Below, one piece after another: positions 15,126-23,188 of a stretch of 64,000 bases of DNA. The notes beneath the pieces were generated by a model that ran no database searches, was not told where the DNA came from, and saw only the letters and a list, made by a program, of their open reading frames with translations. A program made the translations under genes and the position numbers. How positions within the stretch are numbered: position 1 is the first letter of the stretch; each line of letters opens with the position of its first letter. Source of the DNA: Novosphingobium resinovorum (GTDB lineage: Bacteria; Pseudomonadota; Alphaproteobacteria; Sphingomonadales; Sphingomonadaceae); assembly GCF_001742225.1 (NCBI RefSeq), contig NZ_CP017075.1, positions 2,604,001-2,668,000 on the forward strand. The letters are read 5' to 3'.

Positions 15126-16034
15126 ATGACCCGCGTAGCCACCATTCCCCTCCAGCAGACCCTCTCCAGCGCCATCCAGCGCTCCCAGCAGAGCCTCGCC
15201 ACCAGCCAGCTGCAACTGGCCACCGAGAAGAAGGTCAACGACTACGCCGGGCTCGGCCTCGATGCGGTTCGCACGCTGTCGGCCAAGTCGATGCTGGCGA
15301 CGCAGGAGACCTACAAGACCAACATCAGCCGCGTCTCCACCACGCTCTCGCTCTATCAGGCGAACATCGAGGCAGTGGACAGCTCCATGAGCAGCCTGCG
15401 CGACGAACTGTTCAGCGCCGTCGGCACCGGCAATTCGCCGGGCCTGCAGGACATCATCAAGGACGCCTTCGGCGACTTGCGCAACGCGCTCAACGCCAAG
15501 GAGGCGGGCGTGCCGCTGTTCGCCGGATCGCAGACCGCGAGCACGCCGTTCGCACCGACTTCGCTCGACGATCTGGCGAACTACGATCCCACCACAGCCT
15601 TCACCAACGATTCCGTGCGCCTCTCCACCCGCGCGGGCGACGGGCTCGACGTGGACTACGGCATCGGCGCCAGCGACATCGGCAGCTCGCTGATCCCCGC
15701 CTTCCAGGCCCTCGCAGCCGCCGGTCCCTTCGGCGACACGCTGACCGGGGAACAGACACAGGCGATCAACGACGCGCTCGGCCTGCTCGACAAGGGGATC
15801 ACGCAAGTCCAGTCGGCCAACGCGCGCAACGGCCGGATGCAGGCCAAGGTCGAGACCCTGAGCACCCGCGCCGACGACCGCGTGACGCTGCTGACGAACG
15901 TGATCGGTTCGGTGGAGGACGCAGACCTCGGGCAGGTGGCGATCGACATCTCGCAGCGGCAGACGATCCTGCAGGCGAGTTATTCGGTGTTCTCGCAATT
16001 GAACTCGATGTCGTTGGTGAACTTCCTCGGTTGA
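15126..16034 (+). CDS. flgL: FlgL, hook-filament junction protein (HAP3)
   Basis: FlgL sits between FlgK and flagellin. The 302-residue product has a flagellin-like N terminus (TRVATIPLQQTLSSAIQRSQ, then SLATSQLQLATEKKVNDYAG) and C terminus (AIDISQRQTILQASYSVFSQ then LNSMSLVNFLG). Its ATG is 4 nt after the flgK stop, so it is the last gene of flgE-flgK-flgL. It is longer than flagellin relatives only in the middle domain. Confidence 0.92.
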   Translation: MTRVATIPLQQTLSSAIQRSQQSLATSQLQLATEKKVNDYAGLGLDAVRTLSAKSMLATQETYKTNISRVSTTLSLYQANIEAVDSSMSSLRDELFSAVGTGNSPGLQDIIKDAFGDLRNALNAKEAGVPLFAGSQTASTPFAPTSLDDLANYDPTTAFTNDSVRLSTRAGDGLDVDYGIGASDIGSSLIPAFQALAAAGPFGDTLTGEQTQAINDALGLLDKGITQVQSANARNGRMQAKVETLSTRADDRVTLLTNVIGSVEDADLGQVAIDISQRQTILQASYSVFSQLNSMSLVNFLG

Positions 16035-16266
16035 TTTTCGCAGGGGTTTACCACCCCTGCACCCGGTATACCGTCGAGATCACGCGCGCAGCTTCGTCAG
16101 GCGCACTTGGCGAGGTAGCTGCTTAATATATATTACTTTTCGTCATCCCCGCGAAGGCGGGGATGACGATGGAGGCCTGCGGCGCAATGTAGGATTGAAC
16201 CTGCTGCACGCGCAACGACGGCAGTACGGGGGTCTGGGGCGCCAAAGCTCTCTGGGTCCCTAGGAC
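16035..16266. repeat. Intergenic region between convergent genes with a minimal family A palindrome
   Basis: The 232-nt gap after flgL holds the perfect palindrome CGTCATCCCCGCGAAGGCGG then GGATGACG at 16141-16168, the smallest family A unit in the window. I see no gene. The location between convergent genes fits a bidirectional transcription stop. Confidence 0.7.
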
Positions 16267-18030
16267 TCACTTCTTCCCCGCTTCCAGCAAATCCGCAAAA
16301 TCCCCTGCCGGACTGGCCGAGGGAATAGCCGCCATGGCCTGCGCCAGCTTCCCCGGATCGACCGCCCCGGCAGTCCCGGTCAGCATCTCGAACACCGGCG
16401 CCGACGACAGCCCCTTGAACGCCCCCGCATAGCGCGCGTGGAGTCCGGAAAGCGCGTCCTCCCGCCCCAGCATCGCCTGCGAGATCGCATGGCGCAGCAC
16501 TTGCGCCTGCGCCACCGGATCGAGAACACGCCCCTTCGGTAGAGCGCCCGCCGAGAACGCCGCATAGCGTGCCCAGTCGCGCCGCTGCCAAAGGATTTCC
16601 GCCTGCAGCGCCGAGGTTCCGGGCAAGTCCTGCAGCACTGCCAGAGCCTCGTCGGCACGGCCGACTTGCGTGAGGGCAGCCGCCTCGACGCGCTTGCGTT
16701 CGGCGATCATCGCGTCGGGCAGGCCGGGATCGTCGGTTTCGCGCAAGGTGCGCAAAGCCCGCCCGGGCCTGCCGGCAAGGATGTAGAGCCCCGCCACCCG
16801 CGCCGAAAGCGGCCCGCGGGCAAGGTCTCCGGCACGCTGCGTCAGCTGGTAGGAAAGGAGGTCCGCCGCACGCTCGTAGAGGCCCGCCTGCTGCAGCCGC
16901 GCGGCAAGCTGGCTCGCCATGAGGTCGCCCTCGGCGCCGTTCGGGGCGAGGTCGCGATAATCCCAGTAGAGCCCGGCCGCCTTATCCAGCGGCAGCTTGC
17001 GGGCGGGGTCAAGCGCGGCCGTCAGCTTCGCGCGCAGGCCGGGCAGGAACTCCGGCCCGAGGTCGGCGACATCGTGGAAGCGCACCAGCGCCGCTCCGGC
17101 GGACAGCGTCCCGGACAAGTCGCCGCGCGCGTCGGCAAGGCGGTAGGACAGGCGCAGCGCGCGTTCCTCGATACCGTCGCCGCGCCAGGAATAACGGATG
17201 GCGTCGACTTCCTTCAGCGCCGCCCCGGGGCGGATCGCGCCCCGGGCAACGTCGCCCTCCAGCTTGCTGAGGCGGGCGTCCATGCGCTCGACCGGGTCGC
17301 CGGACTGCACGACGCGGGCGAAGCGCAGGCGGGCTTCGTCGGCGTGGCCCAGCGCCTGCTGCGCACGGGCGCGCAGCAGGTTGGCGGCGGGTTCGCGGTC
17401 GGGGAGCCAGGAAAGCCAGTGCAGCGCCTTGTCCGGCGCACCGCCCTCCACACCCGCGCGCGCGGCGGCGAGGACGAACGGCGCGCCGCGTGGGCTGGCG
17501 AGTGCGGGTCCGGCGCAGTCCAGCTGCGCCAGCGCCTGCTCGGCAAGGCCCTCCTGCGCCAGCGCGCGCAGGCGCCACAGGCATGCCTCGGGATTGGCGC
17601 GAAGGCCCGGCATGTCGAGTTCGGCCATCGCATCCTCGGAGCGGCCGAGCTGCGTCAACGCCGCGCCGTGGGCCAGCCTCCACGCATCGACCATGCCGAG
17701 GTCGGGGTCGTCCTGCCGCATGACTTCCAGTACGCCCAGCGCTTCCGGCCCGCGCTCGGCGGCGATCAGGCTTCGAGCATAGTCCCAGCGCACCGCCTGC
17801 CGCTGCGGGTTCGGCGCGGTGGAGAGGCGGCGCCATGCCTCGGCCTCGGCCAGCGGGGTCCAGGCACCGACACCGGTAAGCGGCGGGCGCTGCGCCAGTT
17901 CGGCCGCGAAGCCCGGCAGCCGCGCACCCACGCCGGGGTCGAGCGTACCGTAGGGCAGCGGCGGCGCGCCGGTCGTACCGCACAACAGCGAGGCGCCCAG
18001 CACCAGCGCCGCGCCCGGCAGCAGCCGCAT
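16267..18030 (-). CDS. Large repeat-rich exported protein of unknown function (flagellar cluster)
   Basis: The 587-residue product begins MRLLPGAALVLGASLLCGTT, a signal sequence with a poor lipobox (SLLC). The body is helical, with many degenerate 34-residue-like units (LxxLGRSEDAMAEL, AQQALGHADEARLRFARVV, AALTQVGRADEALAVLQDL), so it probably folds as TPR/Sel1-type solenoid repeats in the periplasm. It lies between flgL and a small membrane protein, on the strand opposite flgL. It may be a scaffold for the motor or secretion apparatus, but I do not recognise a named family. Start ATG 18028-18030. Confidence 0.7.
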   Translation of the reverse strand: MRLLPGAALVLGASLLCGTTGAPPLPYGTLDPGVGARLPGFAAELAQRPPLTGVGAWTPLAEAEAWRRLSTAPNPQRQAVRWDYARSLIAAERGPEALGVLEVMRQDDPDLGMVDAWRLAHGAALTQLGRSEDAMAELDMPGLRANPEACLWRLRALAQEGLAEQALAQLDCAGPALASPRGAPFVLAAARAGVEGGAPDKALHWLSWLPDREPAANLLRARAQQALGHADEARLRFARVVQSGDPVERMDARLSKLEGDVARGAIRPGAALKEVDAIRYSWRGDGIEERALRLSYRLADARGDLSGTLSAGAALVRFHDVADLGPEFLPGLRAKLTAALDPARKLPLDKAAGLYWDYRDLAPNGAEGDLMASQLAARLQQAGLYERAADLLSYQLTQRAGDLARGPLSARVAGLYILAGRPGRALRTLRETDDPGLPDAMIAERKRVEAAALTQVGRADEALAVLQDLPGTSALQAEILWQRRDWARYAAFSAGALPKGRVLDPVAQAQVLRHAISQAMLGREDALSGLHARYAGAFKGLSSAPVFEMLTGTAGAVDPGKLAQAMAAIPSASPAGDFADLLEAGKK

Positions 18031-18035
18031 GCGCC

Positions 18036-18317
18036 TCACAGCGATTCCGCCGATGCAATGCCCGAGATCACCAGCAAGGCCCCGCCGATCGCACAGCCGA
18101 CGAGGAACAGCACCAGCGCGCCGAACACCCACAAGAGGCTCCCGCCCTGCCGGGTCGGAGCCGCGAGCACAGCGGCAGCCACCGCCTCGGCGTCCTCATC
18201 CGGCCGATCGCCGCGACGGCGCCCCGGATTAACGCCGGGATTTTCCTGTGCGGACGCACCCTCGCCCTGGTTCGCGGATACCACGCGGACCTTGGCTGGA
18301 CGCCGATCGCTGCTCAT
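18036..18317 (-). CDS. Small single-pass membrane protein (flagellar cluster)
   Basis: The 93-residue product has a charged, low-complexity N-terminal half and one C-terminal helix LLWVFGALVLFLVGCAIGGA followed by LLVISGIASA. It ends 5 nt before the ATG of the repeat-rich protein, so the two are probably co-transcribed and may interact. No family is recognised. A GAGTCC-type weak ribosome site precedes the ATG at 18315-18317. Confidence 0.6.
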   Translation of the reverse strand: MSSDRRPAKVRVVSANQGEGASAQENPGVNPGRRRGDRPDEDAEAVAAAVLAAPTRQGGSLLWVFGALVLFLVGCAIGGALLVISGIASAESL

Positions 18318-18341
18318 CTCAACGGGACTCCTCGAATTTCA

Positions 18342-18352
18342 TCCTATTATAG
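18342..18352 (+). promoter_or_regulatory. TCCTATTATAG motif between divergent genes
   Basis: TTTCATCCTATTATAG lies 28 nt before the ATG of the plus-strand exported protein and 25-35 nt before the minus-strand small membrane protein (read there as TATAATAGGA). It fits the cluster-wide motif with one extra base. Confidence 0.45.
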
Positions 18353-18379
18353 AGGCGTCGCCCGCCCACCGGAGTTCGC

Positions 18380-18793
18380 ATGCCCCGCTTCCGTTTCTTT
18401 GTTCCGGCCCTGCTGCTCTGCGCGGCACCGGCGTTCGCCGCGAACACCGATCCGCGCAAGGCGGTGGAACTGCCGCCGCCCGATCCCACGTTCCTGGCGA
18501 TGGAGCAGATCGACGCGCCGATCGTCGATGGCGGCCGGGTGGACGGGGTGCTCCACGTCTCGATCACGCTGCAGGCGAAGACCGCCGACGATGCCGCCGC
18601 GCTCGGCAAGCGGATGCCGGAACTGCGTGCCGCAGCGCTCCCCGCCGCGATCGAGTTCGCCCGCCTGCGCGCCTCGCGCTTCGCGCCGGTGGATGTGGAA
18701 CGTCTGGCGGGGATGATCGCGCCGTCAGTGAAGCAGGTGGACCCGGCCATCGACAAGGTCCTGATCGTGAAGGTTTCCGCGACGGAGCGGTGA
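18380..18793 (+). CDS. Small exported protein, possibly FliL-related (flagellar cluster)
   Basis: The 137-residue product has a clear signal peptide (FRFFVPALLLCAAPAFAAN) and a compact domain with DGVLHVSITLQAKTADDAAA, LGKRMPELRAAALPAAIEFA and a final KVLIVKVSATER. The arrangement (strand, helix with RxPxLR, terminal strand) is like the FliL periplasmic domain without the membrane anchor. It is monocistronic, divergent from the small membrane protein. A third FliL-like protein would be unusual, so I give this only as a possibility. Confidence 0.6.
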   Translation: MPRFRFFVPALLLCAAPAFAANTDPRKAVELPPPDPTFLAMEQIDAPIVDGGRVDGVLHVSITLQAKTADDAAALGKRMPELRAAALPAAIEFARLRASRFAPVDVERLAGMIAPSVKQVDPAIDKVLIVKVSATER

Positions 18794-18818
18794 GGTCGGG
18801 AACCGCTACTGCCCCATT

Positions 18819-18894
18819 CGTCATTGCGAGCGCAGCGAAGCAATTCAGGGCCGCGCAAATCGCCCTGGATTGCTTCGCTGCGCTCGCAATGACG
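18819..18894. repeat. Inverted repeat, family C, second copy
   Basis: Arms 18819-18851 and 18862-18894 match the copy at 10772-10848 with one change (CAATTCAGG versus CAATCCAGG). It lies between convergent genes, where it could end both transcripts. Confidence 0.9.
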
Positions 18895-18904
18895 AGGGGT
18901 GGGG

Positions 18905-19459
18905 TTACTTCCCCGCCTTCGCCACCGCAGGCACCACCTTGCGCCCGGCCAGCGCCATCGACAGCGCCACGGCGCCCTGCGGCGACATGTTCGCCATGAT
19001 CTGCGCCGTCGCGCGTTCGCGCATGCGGGTGGCAACTTCGCGCTGGACCTCGATATCGAGCTTCTCGAAGATCGGCCCGGCCCGGTTCGGCTTCATCGTC
19101 TGGTAGATCCGCGCGAGGTTGTCGTAAGGCACCGAGGGCGCCCCTGCTCCGCCCCCTGCACCGCCTTGGGCCCCAGCCTTCGCGGCGGCGGCCTGTTGTT
19201 CCTGCTGCTGGCGCACCTGTCCCGCAAGCCGCGCCTCGCTGGCCTTCACCGCCTGCTCGCGCATTTCCAGCCTGCGCTTCTCGGCGGCCGAAGTGCTGTC
19301 CCGCCGCGCTGCCGAATCCTGCAGCGAGGCCCCGAGGCGGCTCGTCGGCGCGCCGCCGGCAATGTCCGCCGAAGCGGCAAAGGCGATGGCATTCGCCACC
19401 GCCGCCGCCGCCGCGACGCCCAGCATCAACCGGGTTGGCTTGGTCAAAGCCCTGATCAT
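18905..19459 (-). CDS. MotE-like flagellar protein (MgtE N-terminal type domain)
   Basis: The 184-residue product has an N-terminal membrane/signal helix (LMLGVAAAAAVANAIAFAAS), a coiled-coil stretch (EKRRLEMREQAVKASEARLA), a Gly/Ala linker, and a C-terminal domain LARIYQTMKPNRAGPIFEKL then DIEVQREVATRMRERATAQI. That domain is the MotE/MgtE-N pattern. In rhizobia MotE is a chaperone-like periplasmic motility protein for MotC. It is the last gene of fliL-fliM-DUF6468-motE, in line with alphaproteobacterial order. Confidence 0.82.
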   Translation of the reverse strand: MIRALTKPTRLMLGVAAAAAVANAIAFAASADIAGGAPTSRLGASLQDSAARRDSTSAAEKRRLEMREQAVKASEARLAGQVRQQQEQQAAAAKAGAQGGAGGGAGAPSVPYDNLARIYQTMKPNRAGPIFEKLDIEVQREVATRMRERATAQIMANMSPQGAVALSMALAGRKVVPAVAKAGK

Positions 19460-19472
19460 GCCACGCGCCCAG

Positions 19473-19970
19473 TCATGCTACCCGATTGCCGCGCTTCGAG
19501 GTCAGGTCGAACACGATGCGGCTGAGTTCGCGCGCCTCGTCCGCCACCGGCGCGGGCGCAGGCGCTGCGGGCCGCGTCTCCGCCTCGGCACGCAGCACCG
19601 CGTCGGCCTCGTCGCGCCAGCGCGCGGTACGACGACGCACGCCCGCCTCGGCCGCGCGCGCCTTGTCAGCGGCATCGACGATGCGCTCCGCCACCGAGTT
19701 GCCCACGCCGACCATTACCGAAAGCTCGTCACGCAACTCGCGCGAGGCTTGCAGAATCTCGCCCTGCGCCGCCGCGTCGGTGGAGAGCACGCGCTTCAGC
19801 TCCGCCAGCACCAGACGCGCCTGATGCGTGGCGTTGTCCAGCTTCTCCACCGCCTGATCGAGGTGGCCGTCGCGCAGCGCCCGGATGCGGCGGTCCATGC
19901 GGATCGCCTGCACCATGACCACAAGGCACATCAGCACGAGAGCGAGGTTGATCCCGGTAGCAAGCGTCAT
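19473..19970 (-). CDS. DUF6468-type flagellar protein
   Basis: The 165-residue product has one N-terminal helix LATGINLALVLMCLVVMVQA and a long amphipathic cytoplasmic or periplasmic region (MDRRIRALRDGHLDQAVEKL, then LRDELSVMVGVGNSVAERIV). This is the arrangement I associate with the DUF6468 proteins encoded between fliM and motE in alphaproteobacteria. Function is unknown. Its ATG overlaps the fliM stop (ATGA). The family assignment is from memory and context. Confidence 0.65.
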   Translation of the reverse strand: MTLATGINLALVLMCLVVMVQAIRMDRRIRALRDGHLDQAVEKLDNATHQARLVLAELKRVLSTDAAAQGEILQASRELRDELSVMVGVGNSVAERIVDAADKARAAEAGVRRRTARWRDEADAVLRAEAETRPAAPAPAPVADEARELSRIVFDLTSKRGNRVA

Positions 19971-20908
19971 TTCGGATACCCCTTGGCGATGTCGGTGGCC
20001 ATGCGGATGGCGATGTTGCTGGAACGCTGGCCGATGTGCGCGCGGCCCAGCGGCACCCCGCCGCAATGGACCTGCAGCGCGTCGTCCGGGCTGTTGCTGA
20101 GCGAGATGGTATCGCCCACCTTCAGCCCCCGCACGTCGCGCAGGGGCATCATCTTCTCGCCCAGCACCACGTCGACGACGACTTGCGTGTTGTAGAGTTC
20201 GCTCGCCATGTGGTCGGCCCAGATGCGGTCGCGGCCCGCCTTCTCGCCCATGAAGCGCTGCAGCAGCTTCTCGCGCACCGGCTCCAGCGTGGCATAGGGC
20301 AGCAGCACCGAGAACACCCCGCCGCGCCCTTCCATGTTGACCGAATAAGTCGCGACGGCGGCGACGTTGCTCGGCTCGGCGATGGCGGCGAAGCGCGGGC
20401 TCAGTTCCATGCGCTCCAGCCCCATGGCGACCGGTGCGATCTCCTCGAAGGCGCTGGCGAAGTCGTCCAGCGCCATCTGCACCACGCGCGAGACGAGGCT
20501 GGATTCGATGGTCGTAAAGGTCCGCCCCTCCGGCGGCAGCGAGCGCGTGCCGCCCCGCCCGCCGAGCAGCGCATCGACGATGCCGTAGATCAACCCAGCG
20601 TCCACCGTGACGACGCCGTAGCTTTCCCAGGGCTTGACCTGGAACACGCCGAACATCGCGGGCAGCGCGATGTTGTCCATGAAATCGCCGAAGCGGACCG
20701 AGGTGATCCGCTCCAGGTTCACTTCGATCGCGTCGGAGGTGAGGTTGCGCATCGAGGTTGCGAAGATCCGCACCATGCGCTCGCACACCACCTCGAGCAT
20801 CGGCAGTCGCTCGTGGTTGATGACGTTGGATTCAAGGACTGCCTTCAGGCCCTTGCGCGGAACCGCCTCGCCATCGACGGCGGCGAGCCTGATGGGGTCG
20901 TCGCTCAC
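19967..20908 (-). CDS. fliM: FliM, flagellar motor switch protein
   Basis: FliM is the C-ring protein that links FliG and FliN. The 313-residue protein contains ERITSVRFGDFMDNIALPAM, FGVFQVKPWESYGVVTVDAG with LIYGIVDALLGGRGG, and a C-terminal SpoA domain (VVVDVVLGEKMMPLRDVRGL then KVGDTISLSNSPDDALQVHC). The usual N-terminal CheY-binding motif (LSQxEIDALL) is not present in MSDDPIRLAAVDGEAVPRKG. Its start overlaps the fliL end by 4 nt. Confidence 0.94.
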   Translation of the reverse strand: MSDDPIRLAAVDGEAVPRKGLKAVLESNVINHERLPMLEVVCERMVRIFATSMRNLTSDAIEVNLERITSVRFGDFMDNIALPAMFGVFQVKPWESYGVVTVDAGLIYGIVDALLGGRGGTRSLPPEGRTFTTIESSLVSRVVQMALDDFASAFEEIAPVAMGLERMELSPRFAAIAEPSNVAAVATYSVNMEGRGGVFSVLLPYATLEPVREKLLQRFMGEKAGRDRIWADHMASELYNTQVVVDVVLGEKMMPLRDVRGLKVGDTISLSNSPDDALQVHCGGVPLGRAHIGQRSSNIAIRMATDIAKGYPK

Positions 20909-21492
20909 TGCTGGATCAGGTCCTGAATGAGGATGTCGCGCACCATGCCCTTGCCGAGCGCCTCGGTGGAGCGGCGGATCATCTCCTCCTTTATGCGGAA
21001 CACGGCGGCCGAACCGTTGAGGTCCTCGGGCCGCAGTTCGCGCAGGAAAGGCTGCAGCGCATCGAGGATCACCGGCAGGCGCGCCTTGACCGCGTCGGTC
21101 TTGCCGTCTGCGGCGACGACGACGAAGCGCAGCTTGACGAACTTGGCCTGAGCCCCGCCGCCACGCAGGTTCACCATCATCGGCGCGACTTCGATGTACG
21201 AGGCGGACGGATCGGCGTCGGCCGAGTGACCGCCCTCCCCGCCTTCTTCCGGCGCCGCCTCGGCCTGCTTCTCCTCGGCGTGATCGGGGCTGCCCTTCTG
21301 CATGTACCAGTAGACGCCGCCCGCGCCCGCCAGCATGCCGACCGCGACGACGGCGATCGCGATCAGGCGGACCTTGCCGCCCTTCTTCGCTCCGGCCTCA
21401 TCGACCCCCGCCTTTTCGACCGACGTATCGTCGGTCTTTTCGTCGCTCACGTTCCGCGTACCCCGTTCGAAAATTCCCGCTTGCTTGTCCAT
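20905..21492 (-). CDS. fliL: FliL, stator-associated flagellar membrane protein
   Basis: FliL encircles the stator and supports motor output. The 195-residue protein has a charged cytoplasmic tail, one membrane helix (VRLIAIAVVAVGMLAGAGGV), an acidic linker, and a periplasmic domain ASYIEVAPMMVNLRGGGAQA, with KARLPVILDALQPFLRELRP and DLNGSAAVFRIKEEMIRRST at the C terminus. That is the full FliL pattern. First gene of fliL-fliM-DUF6468-motE. Start ATG 21490-21492, 25 nt from the palindromic CCTATATAGG. Confidence 0.93.
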   Translation of the reverse strand: MDKQAGIFERGTRNVSDEKTDDTSVEKAGVDEAGAKKGGKVRLIAIAVVAVGMLAGAGGVYWYMQKGSPDHAEEKQAEAAPEEGGEGGHSADADPSASYIEVAPMMVNLRGGGAQAKFVKLRFVVVAADGKTDAVKARLPVILDALQPFLRELRPEDLNGSAAVFRIKEEMIRRSTEALGKGMVRDILIQDLIQQ

Positions 21493-21516
21493 GTGCGTCC
21501 GCGCGCGCGGTTTCAA

Positions 21517-21530
21517 TCCTATATAGGGGA
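21517..21530. promoter_or_regulatory. Palindromic CCTATATAGG between fliL and flgF
   Basis: The region holds TTTCAATCCTATATAGGGGA, with the perfect 10-nt palindrome CCTATATAGG at 21518-21527. It is 25 nt from the fliL ATG (minus) and 53 nt from the flgF ATG (plus). A symmetric copy of the cluster motif between two divergent operons could serve both. Confidence 0.55.
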
Positions 21531-21580
21531 TTAAGAGCCCTTTCCGGGTTCGCCCAAGATTTTTGCGAAAAGGTCCGCCG

Positions 21581-22324
21581 ATGGACGTTTCTTCCTTCGT
21601 CCTCCTCAGCCACGAGCAGGCCCTGCGCCGCCAGCTGGACGTGGCCGCGAACAACATGGCGAACGTTTCGACCGCGGGATACAAGCGCGAGCAGGCGGTG
21701 TTCCACGAATATGTCGAGAACGCGCAGGAAGCCCCGGTGCAGGACGCGCGGAAAACCTCCTACGTGCTCGATTACGGGCAGGTCCACGACATCGCCCAGG
21801 GCGCGTTCCAGTCCACCGGCAACCCGCTCGACGTGATGATCGAGGGGCGGGGCTATCTCAACGTCGAGATGCCCGACGGCTCCACCGGCTACACCCGCGC
21901 GGGCTTCGTGAAAGTGCTGGAAAGCGGCGAGCTGGCGACCTCCGGCGGCCAGCGCCTGCTCGACGAGAACGGCCGCCCGATCGCCATTCCCGCCGACCAG
22001 CTGGCGCAAGTCTCAATCACCGCCGACGGCACCGTCATGGCGGGCCAGGACCCGGTCGGCCGCCTCGCGGTGACGGGCTTCGCCGACGAGAACATGCTCG
22101 AGGCGCGCGGCGACGGCGTCCTCACCGGCAGCGGCGGCACCGTGATGACCGCCGCCCAGACCCGCTTGCGCAGCGGCGGCGTCGAGGCCTCCAACGTCGA
22201 GCCGATTTCCGAGACCACCCGCATGGTCGAGGTGCTGCGCTCCTATCAGGTCAGCCAGCGCCTTTCGGCCGACCTTTCCGACATGCGCCGCAAGGCCATC
22301 GACCGCCTCAGCAGGATCGGCTGA
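21581..22324 (+). CDS. flgF: FlgF, proximal rod protein
   Basis: FlgF is a rod subunit of the basal body. The 247-residue product begins MDVSSFVLLSHEQALRRQLD, then VAANNMANVSTAGYKREQAV, and contains GNPLDVMIEGRGYLNVEMPD and a C terminus VEPISETTRMVEVLRSYQVS. All belong to the FlgF/FlgG family; the shorter length and MxxSxxVLLS start favour FlgF. I chose the ATG at 21581 over an upstream in-frame ATG at 21563, because the conserved start is there and AAGG lies 8-11 nt upstream. First gene of flgF-flgG-flgA-flgH. Confidence 0.94.
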   Translation: MDVSSFVLLSHEQALRRQLDVAANNMANVSTAGYKREQAVFHEYVENAQEAPVQDARKTSYVLDYGQVHDIAQGAFQSTGNPLDVMIEGRGYLNVEMPDGSTGYTRAGFVKVLESGELATSGGQRLLDENGRPIAIPADQLAQVSITADGTVMAGQDPVGRLAVTGFADENMLEARGDGVLTGSGGTVMTAAQTRLRSGGVEASNVEPISETTRMVEVLRSYQVSQRLSADLSDMRRKAIDRLSRIG

Positions 22325-22402
22325 TCGATGCCACTGCCCGCGCAAAACCCTGTCCGTCATTCCAGCCCGACCGCGCCGCTCTAAGTCCGAAGGAAACCGC
22401 CC

Positions 22403-23188
22403 ATGCGTTCGCTCTCCATCGCCTCGACCGGCATGCTGGCCCAGCAAACCAACGTCGACGTCATCTCGAACAACATCGCCAACATGAACACCACCGGCTT
22501 CAAGCGGCAGCGGGCGGAATTCCAGGATCTGCTCTACCAGCAGGAAACCCGCCCCGGCGCCTCGACCAGCTCGGACGGGACCAAGGTGCCTACCGGCATC
22601 CAGATCGGCGCGGGCGTGAAGACCGGCGGCGTCTATCGCATCACCGAGCAGGGCGCACTGACCAGCACCGGCAACCAGTACGACATGGCCATCGACGGCG
22701 AGGGCTATTTCCAGGTCATGCTGCCTTCGGGCGACCTCGCCTATACCCGCGCGGGCTCGTTCCAGCTGTCCGATCAGGGCGAGCTGGTGACCACCGACGG
22801 CTACCGCGTGCAGCCCGACATCACCATCCCGCAGGGCGCGGTGGCGGTCTCGGTCTCCAAGACCGGCGAGGTGCAGGTGAAGCTCGACGGGCAGGCGCAG
22901 ATGCAGACCGTGGGCCAGCTCGAACTGGCCACCTTCATCAATCAGGCGGGCCTCGAAGCCATCGGCGACAGCCTGTTCCAGGAAACCGGCGCATCGGGCC
23001 AGCCCATCGTCTCGACCCCCGGCCAGCCCGGCTACGGCACGCTGAGCCAGGGCTTCATCGAAGCCTCGAACGTCAACCCGGTCTCGGAAATCACCGCGCT
23101 GATCACCGCCCAGCGCGCCTACGAGATGAACAGCCGCGTGCTCAAGACCGCCGACGAGATGCTCCAGACCTCGACGCAGACCGTCTGA
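22403..23188 (+). CDS. flgG: FlgG, distal rod protein
   Basis: FlgG builds the distal rod. The 261-residue protein starts MRSLSIASTGMLAQQTNVDV then ISNNIANMNTTGFKRQRAEF, with QDLLYQQETRPGASTSSDGT (the FlgG-specific loop) and a C terminus GFIEASNVNPVSEITALITA then QRAYEMNSRVLKTADEML. AAGGAAA precedes the ATG by 7 nt. The stop overlaps the start of flgA (TGATG). Length is the usual 260-262 residues. Confidence 0.97.
   Translation: MRSLSIASTGMLAQQTNVDVISNNIANMNTTGFKRQRAEFQDLLYQQETRPGASTSSDGTKVPTGIQIGAGVKTGGVYRITEQGALTSTGNQYDMAIDGEGYFQVMLPSGDLAYTRAGSFQLSDQGELVTTDGYRVQPDITIPQGAVAVSVSKTGEVQVKLDGQAQMQTVGQLELATFINQAGLEAIGDSLFQETGASGQPIVSTPGQPGYGTLSQGFIEASNVNPVSEITALITAQRAYEMNSRVLKTADEMLQTSTQTV

Noticed and set aside
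12929..15238. Long open frame on the minus strand (769 codons) across flgK
   Set aside because: It is the antisense of flgK in high-GC DNA; flgK and flgL motifs are clear on the plus strand and the antisense product has His/Arg/Gly-rich composition with no family pattern.
16666..18999. Long plus-strand open frame (777 codons) opposite the repeat-rich protein
   Set aside because: Arg/Gln/His-rich shadow of the minus-strand gene; it runs through a signal peptide gene and a palindrome, so not a real gene.
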